Positions 32,804 to 42,280 of a stretch of DNA of 64,000 nt are shown here, piece by piece. The notes beneath the pieces are model-generated. The model saw only the letters and a program-made list of their open reading frames with translations. It was not told the DNA's origin and searched no databases. Numbering within the stretch: position 1 is the first letter of the stretch; every line of letters begins with the position of its first letter. The stretch is from Eutypella sp. D-1 (Eukaryota > Ascomycota > Sordariomycetes > Xylariales > Diatrypaceae). The stretch spans positions 6,014,001 to 6,078,000 of the forward strand of contig JAJTTP010000001.1 in NCBI GenBank assembly GCA_023313575.1, in the 5' to 3' direction. The translations under genes and the position numbers were made by a program.

Positions 32804-33220
32804 TCCACACCTGGAGTCGGCAGATGTGTGGATGTATACGAGGTAGATTTCCAGTTTTGCTACAGGTGCAAGCAAGGTCAGCGCAATGTTTTATGAGGGA
32901 TGCCTCTGGCTACTGGTTTGAGAATCGGACTATCATGCATTCGTTTCTATCTAGTAGAGGTGTAGTGCGCATCAATATGATCAATACGCAACTTGCCATA
33001 ATTTAGGGGCAACTAACCCCAACTACTTAGCCACGTAGCTGTAAATTGTGCTTCATCTCTCCATATCACTCCTTGGTGACGTCGTTAGGGACTCCCTTTG
33101 CTCGGTCTTCCTCCAAGCATCTCCTCATCCCTCCCCTTTCCGCGAGTCCCCTCTAGGCCCCTTTCCCGGCTCTATTTTGCCATTGGCTGATTCTCAGCAG
33201 TCCTCCTCGTTGCGAATATT
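32804..33220. other. Convergent 3' spacer
   Basis: 417 bases between two converging orphan genes; C/T-rich near 33110-33170. Nothing else recognised. Confidence 0.6.
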
Positions 33221-33739
33221 CTAATAGAAGTCCTGACTGGCATCATCCTTGATGCCGCGAAGCCAGGATTCGAAGTCATCGCTCTGTGGGAAACGATCCT
33301 TCATCGCTTCATAAAACGCTTCAATGGCGGAGCTGACGGGGCGCAGTAGGTCTTTATTTTCACCTCCTGGGGCTAGAATGCGCCTCATGCGGGCATCGAA
33401 GAGTAGGATCGTAAGTTTGCGTACCGTGTCGAGGGTCAACGACCACTGAGTCCATTGGGCACTTCTCCTGACCCTGTTCCAGAACACCTGACCAGCCTTG
33501 CCCGGAGAATCCCAGTGGTGCTTGTGGAAGGTGCAGACCTTGAAGAGAAAGGCGAGGCGGTCGACGAAGTGCTCAGACTCGGACATCGTCTCCCACACGT
33601 CGCGTCTCTTCCGCCAGTCGTCGTTGACGGCGTATCGGATTCTTTCCTGCTCCTTAAGGCTCAGGGCGCAGTAATCGGGCATGAACAAGCCGGGATCCTC
33701 GAAGAGAGTACCCAGGATGAATGGGATGCGTGGGGGCAT
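33221..33739 (-). CDS. Hypothetical protein, small relative of the orphan at 23645
   Basis: A 172-residue intronless protein without a recognised family. It begins MPPRIPFILGTLFEDPGLFMPD and is rich in aromatics and arginine. Its order of motifs, FEDPGLFMPD, then LAFLFKVCTFHKHHWD...VFWNRV, then VRKLTILLFDARMRRIL, then SSAIEAFYEAMKD, parallels IPGLMFPDD, LRAIFKACIFFYPYASLGDYYWDRV, VKEVFHVFLRARKCYLE and SEVIKAIDACIRR in the larger protein at 23645-25189. This suggests the same ~150-residue domain standing alone, without the coiled-coil tail. There is no signal peptide. The frame is opposite in orientation to its relative. The similarity is my own reading and is weak enough to need a profile comparison. 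Confidence 0.62.
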   Translation of the reverse strand: MPPRIPFILGTLFEDPGLFMPDYCALSLKEQERIRYAVNDDWRKRRDVWETMSESEHFVDRLAFLFKVCTFHKHHWDSPGKAGQVFWNRVRRSAQWTQWSLTLDTVRKLTILLFDARMRRILAPGGENKDLLRPVSSAIEAFYEAMKDRFPQSDDFESWLRGIKDDASQDFY

Positions 33740-35803
33740 GGCTGACTCCTCGGTGTTGACCGGCTTGTATTCAGCATGTATTCTCGTCGGGTGGGTAGTG
33801 AAGATGAGGCAATAATGCTGTCAGCTGGGTTGTTTCTTGCCGTCTCGTGGATCTCATGTGCACTGTTGACTGCTGAATCATGGAATAGAAAGGGAAAGAA
33901 GTTGCTGTTTAAATAGTAATTATTAATGTTTACTTCGCAATGCTATCTGGCGTTTGTTTGTATGTATTATAGGTACCTGCCCCGCGCTTCCTCGACATGG
34001 AAATGTTTACACTTGCTATTGTAGTAGGCCATAGTGCTATTAACATAGGGAACGATAGCTACCTCTACAGCAGTTACAATGGTAGTACAAGCAGCATTCT
34101 ACCCGGGTGAGACATTGATGAGTCTAGCTTTCTACAGGCCAATCCATCGAACTATCCCACATCAATAGGTGTGCTGCCCGCTCCAAGGACCTGAACATTG
34201 AATGTAGATTCTCTATATGCTATATCCTATTATTCCACTGATCGTGGTTACTTCAATTTTGCGATTGCCTGCCAAAAGCTGCACATTAAACTGCGATAGG
34301 CTACACCTATCGCAAGCGAGTCATGGACAATTGTATCATTGCATTGAATGTTGTACTGAAATGTCCCGTAATTCGGATGTGCCGAAAAGCTCTTTGTCTT
34401 CAATGAGACAGCAAAGACCATTCTAATATTGTCCTGCGCAGATGGAACTTTTCTACGTTGAAACCTAGTCATCTCACAATCAGAGTCAGAGTCCTCCTAT
34501 TATTCCATTCAATCGACACATACAGGCACTGGACATACACACGCAATTTTCAGAAGCCCACATTGAATGCGATATAACCCATTGTCCATTGGATAATCAG
34601 TGGTTACTCAAAAACGCGACAACCTAAGGCATTGGACCAACACACAGTCGTTTGCAGGCAACGCTCTAGGTCATTACGTGAGCAGAAAAGGGAAGGAACC
34701 GTAAAGACAGCTACCTGGAATGGAAGGAGCCGATTATTTTGAGAATGATTGAAAGCCTGCGAACCCCGTTCGCTGGGAGGCTGGTGAGATAAGAGGCAAG
34801 GCCATTAAATCAATAAAAATGTTCGTGTATTATGCCGTGTATAGGCTTGGGAACGCTTGCTACTTATTATTCCTTATACTCTCATACCCAGTCTAATAGG
34901 TCGGTTTTGGCCATTGGCGCTGCGATATTCCACCGAGCTCTCGCACCTTGCTCGACGTAGCCGCTGACGAGTAAAAATACCACTGTAGCGAGTAGAATCG
35001 ACCATTGAATCATTAAACAATATGTATATCTTGTGTTTTATCCGCATTTAAAGGCAGAAGTCTCCATTTGTGTCGCCAGTTAGTCAGTGGTCAAGGCTGT
35101 TGGGGAAGTATCACGAATAGGGGTAAAAGGGGCCAATGCGCCCCACATCTTAAGGGATATGATCCCAGCCCGCCCTGGAGGGTTCTCTCGCAGCACGGAA
35201 TCCAAATCGCAATCACCTATACATATGAAATAAAGCACAAGATAACGCGGCAATCCTCTTTATATAAACCTACGCTTCTTTTTGCCCTAGATGCAGCCCA
35301 ATCTCGAATCACTCGAACCCACACGGATTTCGACAATGGCCGGCAATGTAAGGGTCAGTCGGTAAGATGCGAGATAACATCAGTCACATCGCAGTTGTTC
35401 CTTTAAGGAGAGAGCCAGCTAACGAATTACTCCAATAGAGCACCATCTGAGTCCTTTTTTTGATATCTCACAGCCAGCGCAAGATATACTCCTCCAGTCG
35501 TAACTGCTGACTGCAAATTGATATATTTGGCTTAGAACTGGGGAGGGTGATAGGGTGCCTGGCGCGGAACATTTAACCCCACCCTGAGTTGTAGGCCCTA
35601 GAAAGCAGATTCCTATCGAAGATACTATACTGCCCATTCCCCAATCGTGACCGTTTCCATCGCGAAGCAATAACGGTGTCACTATGAACAACCTTATTCC
35701 CAGCTCGTGATGGTTTGGAACCTTCACCTTGCATTCGATTCTAACTAGGAAAAATTATATCCAGATTACTTCGTTAGGTAGTAAGACGAAAACATCATTT
35801 TTC

Positions 35804-36154
35804 AGGATGATAGAACGAAGAGATGCGGATGGTGCTCATTGTTGGAATATTCCGTTGGACTACTTGCCGAGGAATAAGCTACTTGCCGCCCTCCCGTCTT
35901 CCGAAAGGGACCGAAATCTATTTCGTACAGTGCACTGGTATGTGCCGGGCACCGAACTACTAAACTTGATACACCTCATGTCTTCTCGTTATCGAGATTC
36001 GGATTGGTGCATTGCTTGCCGGTCGGATATAGCCGCGCTGGCACCTCCCGGGAAGGATGTGATTCTTCTGCTGTGGGAGGCATTCCTGTCAGACAAGAGA
36101 TCGTCCCGATGTATATACTCACTCATTAGTATGATGGTGGCAGAATCTCGATGA
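35804..36154 (+). CDS. Possible small orphan gene or gene remnant
   Basis: An open frame of 116 codons from the ATG at 35804 within an otherwise gene-poor region. Composition is protein-like (PLDYLPRNKLLAALPSSERD, FRTVHWYVPGTELLNLIHLM, DVILLLWEAFLSD) rather than low-complexity, but no family is recognised and there are no clear splice sites to extend it. It could be a decayed exon. Presence of a second open frame just downstream (36151-36450) in another phase would fit a frameshifted remnant. Confidence 0.3.
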   Translation, partial: RMIERRDADGAHCWNIPLDYLPRNKLLAALPSSERDRNLFRTVHWYVPGTELLNLIHLMSSRYRDSDWCIACRSDIAALAPPGKDVILLLWEAFLSDKRSSRCIYSLISMMVAESR

Positions 36155-37676
36155 TTAGGTGGCCAGACTCTTTGAACATACGACTTTATTTTCCAGTGCT
36201 ACCGAGATGGAGGGTCAGCCCGCTGGTATATACGCAGGATAAGGCGAGGTCACCTGCCTCTTGTGAAAGCCACCATGCATGTAGAGATAATTGGTCAATC
36301 GTCAGTAGCATGAGCGAAGTGACTCTACCTGAAAGACCTCATCAGAATTTGTATTGCGCTTTCCTATCTGATATATTAACCCCAATTCCACATCTGGAGA
36401 TCGGCTCAGCGGCTGGCAAATGGAAGCCGACCCTTGTACAGATGCATTAGATGCTCCAGTTGCAAGTGGATATACCTACACATCGTAATATGGTCCTGAC
36501 ATAGCCGGTGAATTTACGGAGTGTTGATGCTTTTATCCCAAGTCAGAGAAGTGTTTTAAAGAGCAATTCAATATTGATATAAACAATATCTTCATGGCCA
36601 GTGCAACTGCACGTGGCACAGTCATGTCTATTTATTGGAAACGAAAGGTAGTGCAACTTGTCTTTCACCAAAAGACGTCATAGGTGTAGCTTCACTGCAT
36701 GCAAGACAAGCGATGGAGACATTTCCCTATTGGGGATTCTCCATCGATATGATTGGCTAGCCCCATTCTCAGCGCCGAAGCGAATTGATTAGCGGTCACT
36801 TACTTGGCTGATGGCTTGTGACAAGTACATGTCGCAGTAATTACCTTGAGCATGTACTTACTTTAAAAATTCCTACCTGTACGCGTGGTGTCTTACGTAT
36901 GCGTACTTAAAGATCTAATATCTGACCATTTTCTACCGGTTAACGCCGTCTTTGTTCTCGCTTTGCTGTCTTTGATTTCTGAGTTATTCTAAGCTTACCA
37001 CCACCAAGCTGTGTGCCCGATACGCTCATCTGTGTATCTCTTACCGAAGACCGCTATGGTAATCTACTTATGTATGTATGTATGTAGGTTAGAAGTTCTT
37101 GGGTACGTGGGGCGATTGAGACACCTAGGCCCCTTTTCCTTCCGTCAGCGACCGCATTGGAGACGTTCAGGAGGCTGTTTGTTTCATTTCATTCGGGTAC
37201 ATACCTGGGCAATGTTCCGTAGAAATAGGGGCTCAGGATCTGTTTCGACGGTAGATCTTGGTGTCTAGTTATCGGAAGATCAGAGGGTACACTCCACCCG
37301 GGTGCCTTGGCGCTGGTTAAGGCTCCGGCTACGCGGCTTAGTACGCAAGTGGCCGAGGTAGCATGGCTGCTGTTGCTGTTGCTGTTGCTGTTGCAAGGCC
37401 GAAGCCTTTGTTATCGAATCTGTAATCTGTAAAATAATTCTTACATGCCATTTCTATACGGGAGAAACCATGTCGAAATGGCATGGGTGCTTGTGGAAGG
37501 CATGTTCCTTCCCGCCCTTGTCCATGTACACGCGATTATCTACATGCTTAGCTCTTAGTTCAGAGACAGGGGGTCCTGGGGTCTCTCTCTTTGTGATATA
37601 CGTAAATAACTACCACATTCATAGGCGCGCTTTTGCCAGTTCAACCCATCTTGCTTGTGCTAACATTACTAACTGC

Positions 37677-37708
37677 CAACCTACTACCAACCTACTACCA
37701 ACCTACTG
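37677..37708. repeat. Three-copy 11-base tandem (CCAACCTACTA)
   Basis: Three consecutive near-perfect copies of an 11-base unit in the spacer upstream of the glycosyltransferase gene. Confidence 0.85.
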
Positions 37709-38208
37709 CCCGCTAAGGAATTACGTAGTTTTAGCATGTTGTGGGTGCGATTTCTCCACCTTCATGCGCTTGCCCGCCTGGTTGCCGGCGCATTCCCTGA
37801 TTAACAGTACCCGGACCCTAGCACTGTGCCCGGTTGCTGTCTTTTTTTTTCTTCGCTCTTCAGCCCGTTCGCCCCATTCATATTTATAACTAAAAGGTCG
37901 GCCAAGACCTAGCTGAAACATGATCGTGACTGAATTACCTCTCGTTAAACTTTTTCTTTATTTTCTATCTCAACTTCCCCGTACCTAGTTTATTGCTGCT
38001 ATCTTACCCTTATGCTGTGGTAGCCAGCGTCTTCCTCATTGCTTGATACCCTTGTTGTAATATTTTCCTTCTGCCTTCCCCTAAAGTAACCGCAGCACAT
38101 CGAAGAGGGCGGTTGATCGGCCTCGACACGTGTGCGCAAGACGTTCTGGAAATGTCGTCATTACCCCTGTGAGGTGGAATAATATTGTGTACCTCGCCTT
38201 TCGTTCCC

Positions 38209-39864
38209 ATGTTATACAGTATCGGGGCATTGCGGCCCTTCGTCACGGCGAGCCTGTGTCTGATTGCCCTCGTCCTTTGCACTTCACTCTATCTCTTTCA
38301 CGATGAGGCTGCCTACCACTCGACGAGCAGAGCCCAGCTCGTTACGATGACAGAGGGCCACTTCGAGTCACCAGAGAAGGTCCTGGATCCCCCAGATGTT
38401 AGCGATGCCGAGACCAAAATCACCTTGGAGGTGCCTGCCGTAGGCCCTGGTGCCAAGGCTGGAGGACGCAAGCAAGGCGGAAACGAAGAGAAGAAAATTA
38501 ATAAGGAGTATAAAACTGAGGGTTACGGAAAAGAGAAAGGAGATTTTGACTATAAATCTGGGTGGTCGAAACTTGCTGAGTCGGGATGTCCTCAATCTTG
38601 GGAGTATCTGGCCCAGATCGGCTTGAAACATGAGCTGACGGAAAACGTCTTGTATGCGAGGAGCTGTATCCAGCCCGTTTTCTCGTCAGAGGCGGACCCG
38701 GAGGAGGTTGCGAATGTGACGGATCCCATTTTCCAAAATGCCGTCGAACTCGACCTGACGAAATGCTCCAACGTCAAGATTCCCGACTGTACGCCTGTCC
38801 AGCTCGAAGTGCCGAAGCCATACCCGAAGGAATCCTTCTCGGAATTCGTCTTCGGGGTCGCGACCAGCTCCGAACGCCTGCGCGACTCGATCACCGCATT
38901 CGCTCACTGGCTCTCGGGAACCCGGGCGACGCTGGTCGCTGCCGTGATCGATAGTGCCGATAGGTCCAGGGAAGAGATGGAGGAGCTGGAAGCCCAGATG
39001 CGTGCGGCGGGAATCGATGCCCACGTCGTGGGGTCGCATAGCCAGGATTACATCGCCCACTTCGCTGTCTTGGAGGACATGATGGACTACAGCGGCCCGG
39101 AGACGAAGTGGTTCGGCCTGCTCGACGACGATACTTTCTACCCCAGCCTCAAGCCCCTGTCCAACGCGCTGGCGCAGTTGGACCACACCACGGACGTCTA
39201 TGCCGGGACCCTATCGGAAGACTGGGACCAGGTGCGCATCTGGGGCTACATGGCTTACGGGGGTGCTGGCGCGTTCTTGTCCGCACCGCTGGCGAACAAG
39301 CTCGCCGACAATCTCTACGACTGCATCGTGGGGTCTTCCGCCCAGCAAGGCGACATCCTCATCCGGGAGTGCGTCTATACCAGGTCCAAGGCCAAGCTGA
39401 CAGTTGTACCCCGCCTGTACCAGCTCGATTTCGCCGACGATGTCAGCGGGTTCTTCGAGGCTGGCCTGAGGCCTCTTAACTTGCACCACTGGAAGACCTG
39501 GTTCGATGCACCCGTGGTCGAGATGGCCCAGGCAGCCGACTTCTGCGGAGACTGCTTCCTGCAGCGGTGGCGCTTCGGCAACGACACGGTCCTGACCAAC
39601 GGATACTCTATAGCCATCTACCGCGACGGCCTGAAGGCGGTCGACCTGGACACGATCGAGGGCACGTGGCACAAATACACCCACGATTTCGACTGGAGTA
39701 TCGGCCCGCTCAGGAGGCCGTTGTCGCGGGAGGAAAAGCAGTCCTTCAGGCTCCTCGAGTCCGACATCACGCCCCAGGGCGACCTACGGCAGATCTACAT
39801 CTGGAAGGGTAACAACAGCATCGGCGAGCTGGACGAGGTCGTGGAGATGATCTGGAAGAGGTGA
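38209..39864 (+). CDS. Type II membrane glycosyltransferase, GT31/fringe-like
   Basis: A single exon encodes 551 residues. A short cytosolic start is followed by one membrane anchor (about residues 8-28, FVTASLCLIALVLCTSLYLF), the arrangement of Golgi type II transferases. A charged stem (residues ~50-125) leads to the catalytic domain. There, SEFVFGVATSSERLRDSITAFAHWL resembles the start of the fringe/GT31 fold, KWFGLLDDDTFYPSL holds the DxD metal- and sugar-nucleotide-binding motif near residue 306, and GYMAYGGAGAFLSAPLANKL is the conserved GGAG loop. This is the fungal group formerly annotated as DUF604/glycosyltransferase family 31. The acceptor is unknown; cell-wall or protein glycan modification is inferred. 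The start is the ATG at 38209, right before the anchor; an upstream TTG is ignored. Confidence 0.88.
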   Translation: MLYSIGALRPFVTASLCLIALVLCTSLYLFHDEAAYHSTSRAQLVTMTEGHFESPEKVLDPPDVSDAETKITLEVPAVGPGAKAGGRKQGGNEEKKINKEYKTEGYGKEKGDFDYKSGWSKLAESGCPQSWEYLAQIGLKHELTENVLYARSCIQPVFSSEADPEEVANVTDPIFQNAVELDLTKCSNVKIPDCTPVQLEVPKPYPKESFSEFVFGVATSSERLRDSITAFAHWLSGTRATLVAAVIDSADRSREEMEELEAQMRAAGIDAHVVGSHSQDYIAHFAVLEDMMDYSGPETKWFGLLDDDTFYPSLKPLSNALAQLDHTTDVYAGTLSEDWDQVRIWGYMAYGGAGAFLSAPLANKLADNLYDCIVGSSAQQGDILIRECVYTRSKAKLTVVPRLYQLDFADDVSGFFEAGLRPLNLHHWKTWFDAPVVEMAQAADFCGDCFLQRWRFGNDTVLTNGYSIAIYRDGLKAVDLDTIEGTWHKYTHDFDWSIGPLRRPLSREEKQSFRLLESDITPQGDLRQIYIWKGNNSIGELDEVVEMIWKR

Positions 39865-40963
39865 AATAAGAAAAAAAAATATCGGCCAGGAACCCAGGGC
39901 GGCGTACGGGATGGGCGGGGGGCGACTTTTTTTGTACATTGGATCGGAACATAGATTCGTTGGATTCCGGGTATTATCTTTTTTCCACGCGGCACACGGC
40001 CTTTTCTACTACGACATAACCGGCAGGCGCATGAAATTACTTGGGTTGGGAGAGGATGCATCCTTTTAGCCTGTATATATCATTTTGGGGAGTCATTTAC
40101 AGCATTACCTAAGCATTAATATAACCGGCGTCTGGGGATGGCCTCTTATTACTCATGGTTGACTTGTGTCACGGTATGGCCTGGGTGGCAGGATTTCAAC
40201 CCAGTGTGAGCAACCAGTTGCTCGAGCTGATAACGTTCTACTTTTGTAGTGCAATAGCCATGTAGTCTCGCATTCTGTGCCATCGCAACCCGCGACCTTT
40301 TTATTTTTGAGGTCTACTGCGTACTGGCTAGGGCCTTGCTAATCGTCCATGCGGAAGAAAAATGATCCAACGTAGACATGGGTAGATGTTTGCAACAGCC
40401 CAGCCAGTTGAGTGTCCTCGAAAAGAGGCTGCTAGGCCCTGGACTCGAGAGCCAGCGATACGTAGCACGGAGACGTATCAGTTGGACTGAGTGGCACATA
40501 ACATTCGGCTGAACCCTTTGTTTGTTTGCTAGACAAGCTGAAGACCCAAACGAAAGTCCCTACACCAACAGATCTTTAGGGCAACCAACCAACTTACCAA
40601 CTTACCAGAGCATGGCGTATATGAGTCCCGAGAGGCGTCAGAATGTCGGCATGATCCCGGTTCTCTCTCTTTCTCTCTGGGAATTAACGGCGCAAGGCCG
40701 AAATCATGTTTGCTGTTATACGCCTTCTGACGTCACCAAGGAGATCATTCCTTTCATCGCGGATTGAGCTTGCTTTCTGCGTAACATACACGGGCGCCCC
40801 AGGAAAATGCAAACACAGGATAGCCAACAGCCTGTTTGTGGGCAACGGGGGATCTTCCTACAAGAACCGTGCTGCGGTCTGGACCTCATTCTGCCTGGCT
40901 ACTCCATAAACACAGCCCTTAGCTATCCCAACTCTTCCAAGCGAAGCCAAGTCTACTACCAAC
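39865..40963. other. Spacer
   Basis: 1.1 kb without a supported gene; short A and T runs follow the glycosyltransferase stop. Frames around 40522-41136 overlap the next gene in other phases and are not convincing. Confidence 0.55.
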
Positions 40964-41812
40964 ATGGCAGAAACCCCAAGCTCTCACGGGGACGGAAGGC
41001 CGCGAAGTTCGTCTTCCCCAGATTCAGGGGAAGCGCCAGGGGAGCGCTCTTCCTCACCTTCACCTCCCCCCACAGATGCACAACCTCACGAACATGCTAC
41101 CGAAGCCGATGCCCAGGGCGACGTCCACATGCATGAATTTAGCGACACGGACGATATCAAGACCGACGAAGAGAGGCAGTTCTTCTGTGGTGATGACCTC
41201 GATCCCGACTCTGATAGTGTCCGAACCTTGACACAGGTCGTTTCGGAGGCTAATTCGATGGTTGCAAAGGCCAATGCAATGGTTGAAAAAGCGGTGGACG
41301 TCTATATTGCCTGTAGGCTCGAGCCTCATAGGGGCACCCTGATACGAGATGGTCACACGAAGCCTTGGGACAATGCGTATAGAGCCAAGCTCAAACATCT
41401 GTCCAACGCCACGAAATATGTAGGGCAAATGGAGTATCGAATATCGCGGAAATCGTACAACAAACTCGCGAAAGATAAATCCAAACTGGAGGCTGTACTA
41501 CTGGATTTACTACTCGACCTACTCGACGATATCGAAGACGATATTCATTTCCATGCCTTCAAATACCTCTCCAAGGAGCAGAGAGCCGAACTCAAGCGCC
41601 GCCTTCGGTTGAAGATCTCAGAGCGAGGATCGTGGAGGCCCAAGACATACAGAATCAGGAATCATCCTAAGTTACCCAGAGACGAGGAAGAGACACGCGA
41701 TACCCCGAGCCCTTCCCGTAAACGCCGTGCTAGTGCTTCGCCGCAGGGGCGGGCGGGTGGCAGGAAGGGAGGGGGGAATAGGGGAGTGAAGAGGGAGGGC
41801 AGCCACGGATGA
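40964..41812 (+). CDS. Hypothetical protein, acidic N-terminus, helical core, basic C-terminus
   Basis: A 282-residue intronless gene that I do not recognise. The first ~80 residues are Ser/Pro/acidic and disordered. A helical core follows (~85-215): VVSEANSMVAKANAMVEKAVDVYIA looks like a coiled coil, then a predicted fold with KPWDNAYRAKLKHLSNATKYVGQ and the unusual Leu/Asp-rich LLLDLLLDLLDDIEDDIHFH, ending YLSKEQRAELKRRLRLKI. The C-terminal ~60 residues are strongly basic (SRKRRASASPQGR, GGRKGGGNRGVKRE), a likely nuclear targeting or nucleic-acid-binding tail. No membrane segment or signal peptide. It shares with the orphan proteins at 23645 and 30863 the plan of disordered linkers around helical blocks, but no clear sequence identity was seen. 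Confidence 0.66.
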   Translation: MAETPSSHGDGRPRSSSSPDSGEAPGERSSSPSPPPTDAQPHEHATEADAQGDVHMHEFSDTDDIKTDEERQFFCGDDLDPDSDSVRTLTQVVSEANSMVAKANAMVEKAVDVYIACRLEPHRGTLIRDGHTKPWDNAYRAKLKHLSNATKYVGQMEYRISRKSYNKLAKDKSKLEAVLLDLLLDLLDDIEDDIHFHAFKYLSKEQRAELKRRLRLKISERGSWRPKTYRIRNHPKLPRDEEETRDTPSPSRKRRASASPQGRAGGRKGGGNRGVKREGSHG

Positions 41813-42280
41813 AAGGATGCACAAGACTGTGGTGGATCTATTTCTATCTTTCATCTCCCTATTTTTAGCTTTTCTCAACACGGACTCTCGACCCTATCTA
41901 CTTAGGCATCATGCAACAACAATAACAACAATAACCACTACTTTTTCATCATGATCGTGAGATACATATATACATCATCATCGTGTTGCCTGGGGGTCCA
42001 AATCAGGCGACCGCGAAAGATTTCATGCCCCCCCAACTTCCAAGTTCTATTAAAAGTGCATACATACCTAAGGTAGTTGGGCCATGAAATCTTGCGGGGG
42101 CCCGCCAGTTCGGTTCGCGGCCACTGACGGAGAAGATACCAGAGAAGACGGGTGAGTATAAAGCTCCTTAGATGGGTAGAGGCCCCCGCGAACAGTTTAT
42201 GGCCCAAGTATGCACTTAGTCAGGTGCAAAGCTGGGTTATAAATTTTCGCGCCCGCATGATGTGCTTGGCCGGGCTGAGA
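41813..42280. other. Convergent 3' spacer
   Basis: 468 bases between the orphan gene and HEL2. It contains a CAACAATAACAACAATAA run near 41914-41932 and an imperfect inverted pair: GGCGACCGCGAAAGATTTCATGCCC (42006-42030) versus GGGCCATGAAATCTTGCGGGGGC (42080-42103), about 50 bases apart, that could form a stem in a transcript. Confidence 0.5.

Larger units (their letters stand above)
33740..38208. other. Gene-poor stretch of 4.4 kb
   Basis: A/T-richer than the gene-bearing parts and largely without coherent reading frames. It contains one weak open frame (35804-36154, listed separately), a (TTGCTG)n run near 37368-37394, an ATGT run near 37070-37085, a three-copy CCAACCTACTA tandem near 37677-37708, and the upstream region of the glycosyltransferase. 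A 140-codon frame at 37470-37889 has cysteine-rich, unstructured-looking content and is not supported. No transposase, reverse transcriptase or long terminal repeat was recognised. Confidence 0.5.

Noticed and set aside
37470..37889. 139-codon plus-strand frame upstream of the glycosyltransferase
   Set aside because: Contains the 11-base tandem repeat, is Cys/Ser-rich without pattern and sits in a likely promoter/leader region.
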